From Gemmatimonadota bacterium (GTDB lineage Bacteria; Gemmatimonadota; Gemmatimonadetes; Gemmatimonadales; GWC2-71-9), in contig SHZU01000003.1 of NCBI GenBank assembly GCA_009692115.1, forward strand, positions 260,674 through 324,673: DNA of 64,000 bases, in the 5' to 3' direction. The stretch's first letter is position 1, and each line of letters opens with the position of its first letter. The notes beneath the pieces were generated by a model that was given only the letters and a program-made list of their open reading frames with translations, had not been told where the DNA came from and made no database searches. Below are positions 8,868-17,112 of this stretch, piece by piece. Position numbers and translations under genes: made by a program.

Positions 8868-10186
8868 TCGCTCTTCGCCGCGTCCTCGCCAGGTTCATCC
8901 GCCGTCAAGTCGGCCAGGAACGCCAACAACTGCTCGGCGGCTTCCGGGGTGACCCCTTCGATCTTCAGCAGGTCGGCCCGTTCGAGATCGAGGACGTCGT
9001 TCAATGTCCGGTAGCCGGCGCCGTCGAGTTTCGTCACCAAGTCCGGTGACAGACCCTTCAGTTCCGACAATTGGATTTGGGTCACGATTTCGTCACCAAG
9101 CGGTTCCGGTGCGAACAATGGCCCTTCGCCACCGCGTTCGAGCCACTCTCGGCTCGAATAGAGGTCGATCTTCCAACCCGTCAACTCCGAAGCCAACCGG
9201 ACGTTCTGGCCGTTTTTCCCGATGGCCAGGGACAACTGGTCTTCGTCGACGACCGCCTGAATCGTCTTGCTTTCAGGATCGGAGAACACCTTGGCCACTC
9301 GGGCCGGCGCCAGCGAGAGCCGGGCAAACCGCTCCGGATCCGGCGACCACGGCACGATGTCGATGCGTTCACCCGATAGTTCGTTGACCACCGCCTGCAC
9401 CCGCGAACCCTTGAGACCGACACAAGCGCCGACCGGATCGATGGCGTCGTCCTTCGAGATGACCGCCACCTTGGTGCGGCTGCCCACTTCCCGGGCAATG
9501 GCCCGGATCTCGACGACGTTCTGGGCGATTTCCGGAACTTCGAGGCGGAACAGCGCGGCCACGAACATCGGATCGGCGCGGGACAACACCAGCCGAGGAC
9601 CCTTGGACGTTTCCTCGAGCCGCTTCAACACGGCCCGGATGATATCGCCCTGATGGAAATGCTCTCGGTGGTTCTGTTCCCGGTACGGGACGATAGCCTC
9701 GGCCTCTTTGAACTTGGCGAGCATCAGGACCACCTTGCCCCGCTCGATCTGCTGAACCTCGCCCGAGAGCAGTTCGCCGATCTTGTCGCCGAACTCTTCG
9801 CGGATCTTGGTCCGTTCGCCTTCGCGAACCCGCTGGATGATCCGTTGCTTGGCGGCCTGCACCGCCAACCGGCCGAACTCCGTGAACGGAACTTCTTCCT
9901 CAAGCACATCGCCGGGCTGGAAGTTGGCGTCTTCGTACCGCGCGTCCTCGAGCGCCACCTGGCAGCTCGGATCGTCGACGGTTTCGGAGACGGTCCGGAG
10001 CCGGACCACCCGAATGATGCCCTTCAACTCATCGACCTCGAGTTCGAATTTGACATTAGGCCCGAACTTCCGAACCAACGCGGCGTGAATGCCGTCGCGC
10101 AGGAGGTCGAGAAGATCGGAGCGATCAAGTTGTTTGGCGTTCGTGAGTTCACGGAACGCCGTCAGCATTTCGACTGAGCCAGCCAT
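8864..10186 (-). CDS. nusA: Transcription termination/antitermination factor NusA
   Basis: A 440-residue NusA, which binds RNA polymerase and nascent RNA to control pausing, termination and antitermination. The order is the N-terminal polymerase-binding domain (1-125), S1 domain (about 130-200), KH1 and KH2 with [15 protein letters not shown] and [14 protein letters not shown], and a C-terminal helix-hairpin-helix-like domain (about 370-425) with an acidic tail. It heads the nusA-infB-rbfA-truB-ribF block. The 159 bases between it and the upstream terminator must hold its promoter, but I could not pick a convincing one. The leader contains a 7-base-pair inverted repeat, CGCGAGC/GCTCGCG, at 10221-10242. 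The usual upstream neighbour rimP is missing. Confidence 0.96.
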   Translation of the reverse strand: MAGSVEMLTAFRELTNAKQLDRSDLLDLLRDGIHAALVRKFGPNVKFELEVDELKGIIRVVRLRTVSETVDDPSCQVALEDARYEDANFQPGDVLEEEVPFTEFGRLAVQAAKQRIIQRVREGERTKIREEFGDKIGELLSGEVQQIERGKVVLMLAKFKEAEAIVPYREQNHREHFHQGDIIRAVLKRLEETSKGPRLVLSRADPMFVAALFRLEVPEIAQNVVEIRAIAREVGSRTKVAVISKDDAIDPVGACVGLKGSRVQAVVNELSGERIDIVPWSPDPERFARLSLAPARVAKVFSDPESKTIQAVVDEDQLSLAIGKNGQNVRLASELTGWKIDLYSSREWLERGGEGPLFAPEPLGDEIVTQIQLSELKGLSPDLVTKLDGAGYRTLNDVLDLERADLLKIEGVTPEAAEQLLAFLADLTADEPGEDAAKSE

Positions 10187-10345
10187 CGACTTTACCCCCC
10201 ACAGCGGAGGTCAAGGTGAGCGCGAGCCACCGGCAGCTCGCGACGAGTCCGCTAAGAAATATGAGCACTGGACGACCGCTGGGCAGGAAGCCACAACGTA
10301 CGTCCCCAGTGGGCGGGGGGACATACGATCCAAACCTGGGCTCCG

Positions 10346-10375
10346 AAAACAAAAATGTGGGGGAAAACCCCACAT
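10346..10375 (-). terminator. Rho-independent terminator after the Ig-like lipoprotein gene
   Basis: An 8-bp perfect stem (ATGTGGGG / CCCCACAT at 10355-10362 and 10368-10375) with a 5-base loop. On the minus strand it is followed by TTTT-G-TTTT. It ends the pgeF/lipoprotein unit 80 bases past the lipoprotein stop and separates it from the nusA operon. Confidence 0.8.
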
Positions 10376-10456
10376 CTCCACGAGCCACACTCCCCCAACC
10401 GCACCGAACGGAAGAATCTACCCGTGCCGGGGGGGAACGTCAATTGGCTCGATCCG

Positions 10457-10825
10457 CTATTGCCTTGAGTTGTCGACCGTTACGCCAATGGAACGGAAGC
10501 CGACGTTGCCGGCAAAATCGGTCGCTTCGACCCGGAGCGCGTGGGGGCCGTTCCCCGCCCCCTGGGTGGCCCAAACGACTCCATACGGTTCGGCGAGGTC
10601 TTCGAGCAGGACGACCCCATCCACTTTGAACACGACCTTCGCAACCCCAAATCCATCAAAGACTTGGGCCGAAAAAGCCACCTGCCCGGACACCGTGGAA
10701 TCGGCTTTGGGCGACACAATGAACACGATCGGGGTGTCCGTGTCCGCCTGGGCGGGATTCCCGCATCCGGCACTGGCCCAAGCCAAGCCAGCCAAGCCGG
10801 CCGCAACGAGTTTTCGGGTCATCAT
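10457..10825 (-). CDS. Ig-like domain lipoprotein
   Basis: A 122-residue predicted lipoprotein. A charged start (MMTRK) precedes a hydrophobic signal and a lipobox ending AGC at about residues 19-21. The rest (about 30-118) has the alternating pattern of a bacterial Ig-like domain: a proline-led first strand (PIVFIVSPKADSTVSG), a KVVFKVDG strand and a closing ALRVEATDFAGN-G motif typical of Big-type folds in surface proteins. Its likely place is the outer-membrane or periplasmic face. It follows pgeF by 35 bases and is closed by the terminator at 10346-10375. No specific partner or function can be given. Confidence 0.75.
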   Translation of the reverse strand: MMTRKLVAAGLAGLAWASAGCGNPAQADTDTPIVFIVSPKADSTVSGQVAFSAQVFDGFGVAKVVFKVDGVVLLEDLAEPYGVVWATQGAGNGPHALRVEATDFAGNVGFRSIGVTVDNSRQ

Positions 10826-10860
10826 GTCAGTTCTCCGTACGAGGAATCCTCGGCCCTGAA

Positions 10861-11628
10861 TTATGGGGCCAGGAGCCCGAGGAACGCTACCATCCGGCCG
10901 TCCCGTCCCCCGGACCCCCGATGGCTCATGAACCGATCAGTCATGTGCGCTGAGCAATGGGAGGACACCGTGATGGTGCCGATCCCCTGGGCGCGGCCCT
11001 GCTCCGCCAAAACCGCTCGGAGGTCGACCCGCGGCTGGTCGGGGCGTCCGCACGCCGAGGCCACCTCCGGGCCAACCTGGTAGCAATCGCCGCAGATGCC
11101 GACCCCGCAGTGCATCACCAAATCCGCCGGAGCGGAACCGGCCCGGCAGGCCAGCCCCTCGACGCCGGCCGCGACGATCCCCGCGGCCGTGCCCCGCCAG
11201 CCCGCGTGGAGCAAGGCGATGGCCCGGCGCACCGGGTCCACGAGGTAGACCGGCACGCAGTCGGCCGCCGAGACCGAGAGGAGGAGTCCTCGGTGAGAGG
11301 TCGCGTGGCCGTCGGCGTCTTCGTGGATGGCGAAGCCCCGGAAGGGTTCCTGCCAGAGCACCCGGGTGCCGTGAACCTGGCGGGCCACCGTGAGGCCGAC
11401 GAACTCGGGAAACGCCCCCGCGAGCACCCGCCACCGATCGAGGACCCGCCCGACGCCTTGGCTGCCGGCGAGGCCCAGGTCGAACGGCTCCGGGGTCGGC
11501 CCGCGGGTCGTGATGCCGGCCACCACGCCGAACCGTTCCCGCCACCCGGGAACGGCCAACCACGGCAACGGCCCGCCGGCCCCGTCCGCTTCAGCGAGCC
11601 GGGCCGGCTCAGTCGTCAACCCGTTCAA
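10861..11628 (-). CDS. pgeF: Laccase-domain protein PgeF / YfiH family
   Basis: A 255-residue multicopper-oxidase-unrelated laccase-domain protein. Members act as purine nucleoside phosphorylase/adenosine deaminase and, in E. coli, remove misplaced L-Ser from UDP-MurNAc. The zinc site can be read: H86 in QVHG, C124 in AADC and H141 in HAGWRGT. The gene overlaps the end of murA by 20 bases; with the murA product in peptidoglycan precursor synthesis, the UDP-MurNAc editing role is attractive, but this is inference. The start at 11628 is TTG; a second TTG at 11619 is an alternative and no strong Shine-Dalgarno decides between them. Confidence 0.85.
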   Translation of the reverse strand: MNGLTTEPARLAEADGAGGPLPWLAVPGWRERFGVVAGITTRGPTPEPFDLGLAGSQGVGRVLDRWRVLAGAFPEFVGLTVARQVHGTRVLWQEPFRGFAIHEDADGHATSHRGLLLSVSAADCVPVYLVDPVRRAIALLHAGWRGTAAGIVAAGVEGLACRAGSAPADLVMHCGVGICGDCYQVGPEVASACGRPDQPRVDLRAVLAEQGRAQGIGTITVSSHCSAHMTDRFMSHRGSGGRDGRMVAFLGLLAP

Positions 11629-12892
11629 TCTCGGCGCCTAACGCCCGAAGCCGGGTGTCGATCCGCTCGTACCCCCGCTCGATCTGGCCGATGTTGTGGA
11701 TCGTGCTCTGCCCCTCGGCCGCGAGCGCCGCGAGCAACATGGCCATCCCGGCCCGGATGTCGGGGGACTCGACCGTCCCGCCCCGAAGCGGCGAGGGCCC
11801 CGCGATGACGGCGCGGTGGGGATCGCACAGCACGATCCGAGCGCCCATCCCGATCAGCTTGTCGACGAAGTAGAGCCTCGACTCAAACATCTTTTCGAAG
11901 ATCAGGACCATCCCAGTGCACTGGGTGGCCGCGACGACGGCGATCGACATCGTGTCGGCCGGGAACGCCGGCCAGGGCCCGTCCTCAAGTTTCGGGACAT
12001 GACCGCCGACATCGGCCCGGATTCGCCGCTCCTGGTCTCGATCGACGATCAGTTGATCGCCATCGAGACGGGGGCGAATGCCGAGGCGGTCGAAGCCGAT
12101 CAGGGTGGCCCTGAGATCGTCCCCCCGGACCCCGTCGATCGTGAGCTGGCCGTTGGTGACGGCCGCCAAGCCGATGAAACTCCCGATCTCGATGTGGTCG
12201 GGGCCGATCTCATAGTGGGTCCCGTGGAGCGGCTTCCCACCGGTAATCACGTAGGTATTGCTCCCGATACCCTGAATCTCCGCCCCCATGGCCACCAGCA
12301 TCCGCGCCAGGTCTTGGACGTGGGGCTCGGCGGCGGCGTTCCGGAGGATCGTGGTGCCCTTCGCGGCGACCGCCGCCATCAGCGCGTTCTCGGTCCCCGT
12401 GACGCTCGGCTCGTCAAGGAAGATGTCCGCACCCACGAGCGTCTTGGCGTCGATCTTGTAGCGGTCGCCCACCAGGATCGTGGCGCCGAGCGCTTCGAGC
12501 GCCAGGAAGTGGGTGTCGACCCGCCGGCGCCCGATGACGTCGCCGCCGGGGGGCGGCAACTCCACCTGGCCAAACCGAGCCAGGAGCGGCGCCGCCAGCA
12601 GAATCGACGCCCGGATCTTGGCGCAGAGCCCCGGATCGAGGGGTTTCGACGTCACCCCGGCCGGGTCGACCCGCACCGTGTTCGGGCCGGTCCACGCCAC
12701 CCGGGCGCCCAGGTCCTCCAGCAGCGCCATCATCATCGCGACGTCGCGGATTTTCGGCACGTTCCCAAGGTCGACCGGGCCATCGGCGAGCAGCGTCGCG
12801 GCGAGGATCGGGAGGGCGGCATTCTTGTTTCCAGCCGGTCGGACGGTCCCCGAAAGGGACCGCCCGCCTTGGACGATGAATTTGGGAGGCAT
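11609..12892 (-). CDS. murA: UDP-N-acetylglucosamine 1-carboxyvinyltransferase MurA, Asp active-site variant
   Basis: A 427-residue MurA, which transfers enolpyruvate from PEP to UDP-GlcNAc, the first committed step of peptidoglycan synthesis. The opening (GTVRPAGNKNAALPIL) holds the catalytic-site Lys-Asn, and repeats of the inside-out alpha/beta barrel follow. The active-site loop reads PPGGDVIGRRRVDTH, so residue 118 is Asp where most bacteria have the Cys alkylated by fosfomycin (Cys115 in E. coli). Cys-to-Asp enzymes are active and fosfomycin-insensitive in Mycobacterium, Chlamydia and Borrelia, so intrinsic resistance is expected. The gene is divergent from the gene at 12951 across a 58-base gap. 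Confidence 0.96.
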   Translation of the reverse strand: MPPKFIVQGGRSLSGTVRPAGNKNAALPILAATLLADGPVDLGNVPKIRDVAMMMALLEDLGARVAWTGPNTVRVDPAGVTSKPLDPGLCAKIRASILLAAPLLARFGQVELPPPGGDVIGRRRVDTHFLALEALGATILVGDRYKIDAKTLVGADIFLDEPSVTGTENALMAAVAAKGTTILRNAAAEPHVQDLARMLVAMGAEIQGIGSNTYVITGGKPLHGTHYEIGPDHIEIGSFIGLAAVTNGQLTIDGVRGDDLRATLIGFDRLGIRPRLDGDQLIVDRDQERRIRADVGGHVPKLEDGPWPAFPADTMSIAVVAATQCTGMVLIFEKMFESRLYFVDKLIGMGARIVLCDPHRAVIAGPSPLRGGTVESPDIRAGMAMLLAALAAEGQSTIHNIGQIERGYERIDTRLRALGAEIERVDD

Positions 12893-12950
12893 GGAGCAAA
12901 CCTCGCCACCGCCCTAGCGGCGCGTCAAGCGGCTGACGTTATTTTGCGGG

Positions 12951-13175
12951 ATGATCACGCCCCTGCCCTGGGTCGGCCCCACTGTGGCCCTTGCCCTTGT
13001 CGCCATTGCGCTCGCCTTCCTGACCATCGCCCTCGTGGCCCTGGCCGCGGCCCGCAAGGCCACCAGCGAGGCCTCCCACCTCGCCCGCGAACTCGGTGAG
13101 TTGCGACGGGAATGGGCTCCGACCATCCAGGCCCTCACGGCGCAGGGGGCGAGGTGGACGAGGTGGACGAGGTGA
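12951..13175 (+). CDS. DUF948-like membrane protein, N-terminal part
   Basis: A 74-residue product with one long N-terminal membrane helix (about 10-34) followed by a charged amphipathic helix (KATSEASHLARELGELRREW). This is the layout of the N-terminal half of DUF948 (YtxG-like) proteins. Its last residues (GARWTRWTR) look like out-of-frame translation of a GAGGTGGAC direct repeat at 13151-13174, which in the other frame reads EVDEVDE. It overlaps the next reading frame by four bases (GTGA). It is either a coupled small protein or the front of a DUF948 gene broken by one missing base. The function of DUF948 proteins is unknown; they sit at the inner membrane. Confidence 0.6.
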   Translation: MITPLPWVGPTVALALVAIALAFLTIALVALAAARKATSEASHLARELGELRREWAPTIQALTAQGARWTRWTR

Positions 13176-13384
13176 TTGTCGTGAGCCGCCGGCTCAGGAA
13201 AAGCGCGGTCCGGGGGGCCCGGCGGATCGAGGGCCGACTCGAGGACCTCGATGCGCTGTACGGAGCCGTCTCGTCCGAGGTCCAGGAAACCGCGCTCGAC
13301 GTCGCCGCCACCCTCCGGACGGTCCGGGCGGGCGCTTCGGCCCTCAACCGGATCAAGCGGTTCTTGGGCCGAGGACGGCGGTGA
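13172..13384 (+). CDS. DUF948-like protein, C-terminal part
   Basis: A 70-residue basic helical product. It starts at GTG 13172, overlapping the preceding stop as GTGA, with GGTGG upstream as a possible ribosome site. The sequence (EGRLEDLDALYGAVSSEVQETALDVAATLRTVRAGASALNRIKRFLGRGRR in pieces) resembles the C-terminal half of DUF948 proteins from related genomes, which have an ELDAL-VQEEVEET-type helix and a basic end. The frame continues upstream without a stop as far as 13112. Joined to the previous gene by one added base it would give a protein of normal DUF948 length. It ends in a GTGA overlap with the phospholipase-like gene. Confidence 0.55.
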   Translation: MIVVSRRLRKSAVRGARRIEGRLEDLDALYGAVSSEVQETALDVAATLRTVRAGASALNRIKRFLGRGRR

Positions 13385-14373
13385 CCCGATCGCCGGTGCT
13401 GGTCGGTGTCGTCCTGGCTTGCCTGGCCTTGGTGCTTTCGCCCACCGACGCCCACGCCTGGACCCACGGCACCCACATCTACCTCACCGACACGATCCTG
13501 GCCAACGCCGGCCTATTGCCGGGCAGCGTGGCCGATCTCATTCGGGCCTTCCCGTATGACTTTCTCTACGGCGCGATCGCCCCGGATACCTCGATCGCCA
13601 AGCAGTACGTCCCCAAGGGCCGTCATTCCCATTTCTGGAACGTCGGACAAGAGACCTTCGACTTCGCCGCGACGGATGCGCTCCGGGCCTTCGGGCTCGG
13701 CTATCTGACCCATCTGGCGGCGGATACGGTCGCACACAACTACTTTGTTCCTCGGCAGCTGCTGCTCACCAGCAGTCCGCAGACGATGGGACACCAGTAC
13801 TGGGAACTCCGGGCCGAGACCCATCTCACGGACCGGTTTGCCCGTCGGGCCCGCGAGCTGATTCGCCTCGATCACACCTTGGCGGATACGCACCTCGGAC
13901 GGATCGTGTCACCGACCCTGTTCAGTGTGAAGACCAACCGGCGTATCTTCCGGAGCATCGTCCACCTCTCGGACACCAAGAGTTGGCAGCGGGCCATGCA
14001 GGCGGCTCGGGAGCGGAGCCGGTGGTTATTGACCGATGCGGACGTGGAACGGCATCTAGCGACTTCCTATGACTTCATCATGGAAACGCTCGCGGAAACG
14101 GCGAATCGAGGCGGGTTCGCCCGGACCCTCGATCCGTCGGGAGACACCCCGCTTCGGCGGGCCAAACGGTGGCGGCGGGAAGCATTGTGGCAGGGCGGCT
14201 TGTGGGTGCCGGAACGAATGGTCGAGGTGGCCGAACAACGATTCGGTTTGCCGGACCCCGGTCTCGGGTTCTGGCGGGCGTCGGTGGTCGAGCGGCCGTG
14301 GATTACACTGACTTCAACAACAGAAGGAGCATCGGACAATGGGCAAGGGCGATCGCCGGAGCCGGAAGGGTAA
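13381..14373 (+). CDS. Secreted zinc-dependent phospholipase C-like protein
   Basis: A 330-residue exported protein. A signal peptide ends DAHA at residue 26, leaving Trp27 as the mature N-terminus, which is diagnostic because zinc phospholipase C and S1/P1 nucleases bind zinc through the N-terminal Trp. Other candidate ligands follow in family order: H32, D69 in APD, H84 in HSHFWN, H111 and D115 in HLAAD, H119, then H138 and E142 in HQYWE. The likely role is hydrolysis of a phosphodiester (phospholipid head group) outside the cytoplasm; the substrate is unproven. It starts at GTG 13381 in a GTGA overlap. Its last 12 codons overlap the bTHX gene and look like an unconserved extension. Confidence 0.8.
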   Translation: MTRSPVLVGVVLACLALVLSPTDAHAWTHGTHIYLTDTILANAGLLPGSVADLIRAFPYDFLYGAIAPDTSIAKQYVPKGRHSHFWNVGQETFDFAATDALRAFGLGYLTHLAADTVAHNYFVPRQLLLTSSPQTMGHQYWELRAETHLTDRFARRARELIRLDHTLADTHLGRIVSPTLFSVKTNRRIFRSIVHLSDTKSWQRAMQAARERSRWLLTDADVERHLATSYDFIMETLAETANRGGFARTLDPSGDTPLRRAKRWRREALWQGGLWVPERMVEVAEQRFGLPDPGLGFWRASVVERPWITLTSTTEGASDNGQGRSPEPEG

Positions 14374-14440
14374 GATCTTCCGAGGAACCGCAGGCAAGAA
14401 GCGACCGAAAGGCAAGAAAAAGCCGGAGAAGAAGGCGTAG
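14339..14440 (+). CDS. Small ribosomal subunit protein bTHX
   Basis: A 33-residue, strongly basic protein: MGKGDRRSRKGKIFRGTAGK, then a Lys/Arg/Pro tail. MGKGD-(K/R)-(K/R)-(T/S)-R-(R/K)-GKI is the signature of the 30S protein Thx, which sits in a cavity in the head of the small subunit and stabilises rRNA in Thermus. Here it is longer at the C-terminus than the Thermus protein. The start ATG is preceded by AAGGAG (about 14323-14328), a good Shine-Dalgarno. It overlaps the end of the upstream gene in a different frame (14339-14373). Confidence 0.88.
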   Translation: MGKGDRRSRKGKIFRGTAGKKRPKGKKKPEKKA

Positions 14441-14451
14441 CGATTACCGAA

Positions 14452-14471
14452 GGGCGGGCATCAGCCCGCCC
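14452..14471. terminator. GC-rich hairpin between convergent genes
   Basis: A perfect 8-bp stem GGGCGGGC / GCCCGCCC with a 4-base loop, 11 bases after bTHX and 11 bases before the end of the convergent aminotransferase pseudogene. There is no T-tract on either side. A bidirectional termination or processing role is likely from position, but unproven. Confidence 0.45.
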
Positions 14472-14481
14472 GGTTCCACCC

Positions 14482-15700
14482 CTACCCGATGCTCTGAACC
14501 GCCGCGATCAACCGGTCGATTTCCGCCTCGGTCGTATAGCACGCGCACCCGGCCCGAACCAACCCCTCCGCCCCCAACCCCAGGCGTTCCACCACGGGCG
14601 TCGCGTAGAAGTCGCCGTGACTCACGAAGACGGCCTGCTCGGCCAAGTGGCTGGCCACTCGGCTCGAGCTGACGCGGTCCAACGAATCCAAGCGTCGGCG
14701 TCCTGGTCCCCTCGAGCCCCTGTCCAAAGCGTCGGACACCCGGGGTGCTCCCGAGCCCGTCCCCCAATCGGCGGAACAACGTCATGGCCCGTTCGTGCAG
14801 GACCTCGTACGAGGCGATCAGGGATGCCCGCCGGCCGCCGTGGGGTGATACGCCGGCGAGAAAATCGATGGCGGCGTGCGTGCCGGCAATCCCTTCGTGG
14901 CTTGGGGTCCCGGTCTCGAGTCGCTCGGGGCTCGACTCGGGTGCGGACCGCACCTTCGGAATGTCGAGGCCGTCGATCAGCGCCTTTCGGCCATAGAGGA
15001 TCCCCAGGTGCGGACCATAGAACTTGTAGGGCGAGCAGCCGAGGTAGTCGCAGCCAATGGCCTGGACATCGGGCAGCACGTGGGGCGCCGAGTGAACCGC
15101 ATCGACGAAGGAGAGAGCCCCGTGGGCCCGGGCCGCGTCACAGGCCACCCGGACATCGGATCGGTCACGGTGCCTAACGCGTTGGAGGCCCACCCCACGG
15201 CCACCAAACGGGTTCGTGGGCCGATCGCCCTGACCAGCCGGTCGAGGTCGAGGGTGCCGTCCTCGACCCGGAACGGAATCCGAACTAAGGCCAATCCGGC
15301 ATCGCGGGCAATCGCCTCCCAGGGGCCCACATTGCCCTGATGATCGAGTTCGGTCACCACGATTTCGTCGCCCGCTTGCCAGCCGCGAACCAGTCCCCGT
15401 GCCAGATGGAACGTCAGCGTGGTCATGTTGAGCCCGAAGGCGACCTCGTCCGGACTCGCGTTCAAAAAACCCCCGACCGCTTGGCGGGCCTCGCCGATCA
15501 GGACGTCGGTTTCGCGGCTGCTCGGGTAGTGCCAGTGGGTGTTGGCGTTGTGATGGCGGAGGTAATCGGCCATCGCCTCGATGACCGGTTCCGGCACTTG
15601 GGTGCCGCCCGGCCCGTCGAAATTAGGCCACCGGGATCCCCCGGTACAACCGGTCGAGGGCCCGGAACTCCCGCCGGATCAGAGCCACGGACTGACTCAT
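14482..15700 (-). pseudogene. Cysteine desulfurase-like (class V aminotransferase) pseudogene, three frameshifts
   Basis: The protein can be followed across three frame changes. It begins at ATG 15700 (ATGA overlap with gatB) with MSQSVALIRREFRALDRLY then RGIPVA and a stop. One extra base near 15624 separates this from NFDGPGGTQVPEPVIEAM. The frame shifts again near 15155 (one base missing) inside GTVTD/VRVACDAARAHGAL, where the PLP-lysine region CSPYKFYGPH follows. It shifts a third time near 14690 (one extra base) before SSSRVASHLAEQAVFVSHGDFYA. The family is the SufS-like cysteine desulfurase-related proteins. Three indels in one gene, with intact neighbours, suggest real decay, although assembly error cannot be excluded. 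Confidence 0.85.
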
Positions 15701-17112
15701 TCGAGTTTCCTTTCGATCAACGACCCAATGGCCTTGGGGTCGGCTTGGCCACGGCTCAATTTCATGACCTGCCCGACCAAGAACCCGAGCAACTTCGTTT
15801 CCCCGCTCCGGCACCGTTCGACTTCCTTCGGCGAGGCGGCCAGCACTTGGTCGACCCAGGCCTCCAGCGCGCCGTCGTCACGGACCTGCATTAAACCGAG
15901 TCTGGCGGCCGCCACGGCCGGCGTTTCGCCCGACGCCGAGATCGCTTCGAGGATAGTCTTCCCGGCCGAGTGGCTGACCTCGCCCCGCTCCACGATCGCG
16001 ATCACGGCGGCGAGCGTGGCGGCGGGCACCGGCACGGTCCCGGCGGCGTTGTAGTGGCCCAAGATCTCGCCCATGACCCAGTTGGCCGAGGGCTTGGGGG
16101 CCGCTCCGGCGTGGACGACCGCCTCGAAATAGTCGCCGATCCGCCGGTCGGCGGCCAGCACCCTGGCATCGTAGGCCGACAGCCCGTACCCGGCGGCGAA
16201 TCGTTCTCGCTTGGCGTCGGGCAATTCGGGAATGGCGGCCCGGGCTTCGGCGATCCACTCGGCGGACAGCACGACCTCCGGCAGGTCGGGATCGGGAAAA
16301 TAGCGGTAGTCGTGACTGTCTTCCTTCGACCGCATCGGCCGGACGGTGCCAGTGGCCGCATTGAACAGCAGCGTGACTTGCTCCACGGCTTGCCCGGCTT
16401 CGAGGAGCGCCTGCTGCCGTTCCCGCTCGGCGTCGATGGCCCGCGCGACATTGGCGAAGCTGTTCATGTTCTTGACTTCGGTCTTGGTGCCTAACGGCGC
16501 TCCGGGGCGGCGGAGCGAGATGTTGGCGTCGACCCGGAGGCTTCCCTGCTCCATGCTGCACTCGCTGATGCCGGCGTAGACCAGGATTTGCTTCAGGGTG
16601 GTCAGATAGGCGCGGGCCTCGCCGGCACTTCGCAAATCGGGGCCGGTCACGATTTCGGCGAGCGGGAGGCCGGCCCGGTTGAGGTCGATGGCGGTGGCGT
16701 TCGCAAACCGGTCGTGGAGCGACTTGCCCGCGTCCTCTTCGACGTGGAGCCGGGCGATCGGAACGCTGATCGGTCCCCGTTCGGGCGACTCGCAGCGGAC
16801 CGACCCGCCGGTCGCGAGCGGCCGGTCGAATTGCGAAATCTGGTATCCCTTGGGCAGGTCGGGATAGAAGTAGTTCTTCCGGGAAAACACGCTCCGCCGA
16901 TGGACCGTGCAGTCGAGCGCCAAGGCGGCCCGGGTGGCGAGCCGGAGGGCGCCCTCATTGGGAACCGGCAAGGCACCGGGAAGGCCCAGGCACACCGGAC
17001 AAACATTGTGATTCGGCGGGCTGCCGAATGTGGTTGGGCAACCGCAGAACAACTTCGAGACCGTGGCGAGCTGCACGTGGACTTCGAGGCCGATGACCGT
17101 TTCCCAACTCAT
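15697..17112 (-). CDS. gatB: Asp/Glu-tRNA amidotransferase subunit B
   Basis: A 471-residue GatB, the kinase/tRNA-binding subunit of GatCAB, which converts Glu-tRNA(Gln) and/or Asp-tRNA(Asn) to the amidated forms. The opening WETVIGLEVHVQL is typical. Four zinc cysteines are visible (C23 and C25 in FCGC; C38 and C41 in CPVC). The cradle motifs GYQISQFDRPL and DLNRAGLPLAEIV and a C-terminal YqeY-like helical domain follow. It abuts gatA directly (stop TGA then ATG) and overlaps the downstream pseudogene start by four bases. It works as a complex with GatA and GatC, both encoded here. Confidence 0.96.
   Translation of the reverse strand: MSWETVIGLEVHVQLATVSKLFCGCPTTFGSPPNHNVCPVCLGLPGALPVPNEGALRLATRAALALDCTVHRRSVFSRKNYFYPDLPKGYQISQFDRPLATGGSVRCESPERGPISVPIARLHVEEDAGKSLHDRFANATAIDLNRAGLPLAEIVTGPDLRSAGEARAYLTTLKQILVYAGISECSMEQGSLRVDANISLRRPGAPLGTKTEVKNMNSFANVARAIDAERERQQALLEAGQAVEQVTLLFNAATGTVRPMRSKEDSHDYRYFPDPDLPEVVLSAEWIAEARAAIPELPDAKRERFAAGYGLSAYDARVLAADRRIGDYFEAVVHAGAAPKPSANWVMGEILGHYNAAGTVPVPAATLAAVIAIVERGEVSHSAGKTILEAISASGETPAVAAARLGLMQVRDDGALEAWVDQVLAASPKEVERCRSGETKLLGFLVGQVMKLSRGQADPKAIGSLIERKLE

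Noticed and set aside
10221..10242. CGCGAGC/GCTCGCG inverted repeat in the nusA leader as a possible attenuator
   Set aside because: There is no T-tract, no competing structure and no known motif, so it is only noted in the nusA entry.
11696..13099. 467-codon frame on the plus strand across murA
   Set aside because: It mirrors murA in antisense and extends into the divergent promoter; the protein has no recognisable domains.
13096..13380. N-terminal extension of the phospholipase-like protein
   Set aside because: The upstream part is Arg/Pro-rich and overlaps the DUF948-like genes, and the signal peptide begins only at GTG 13381.
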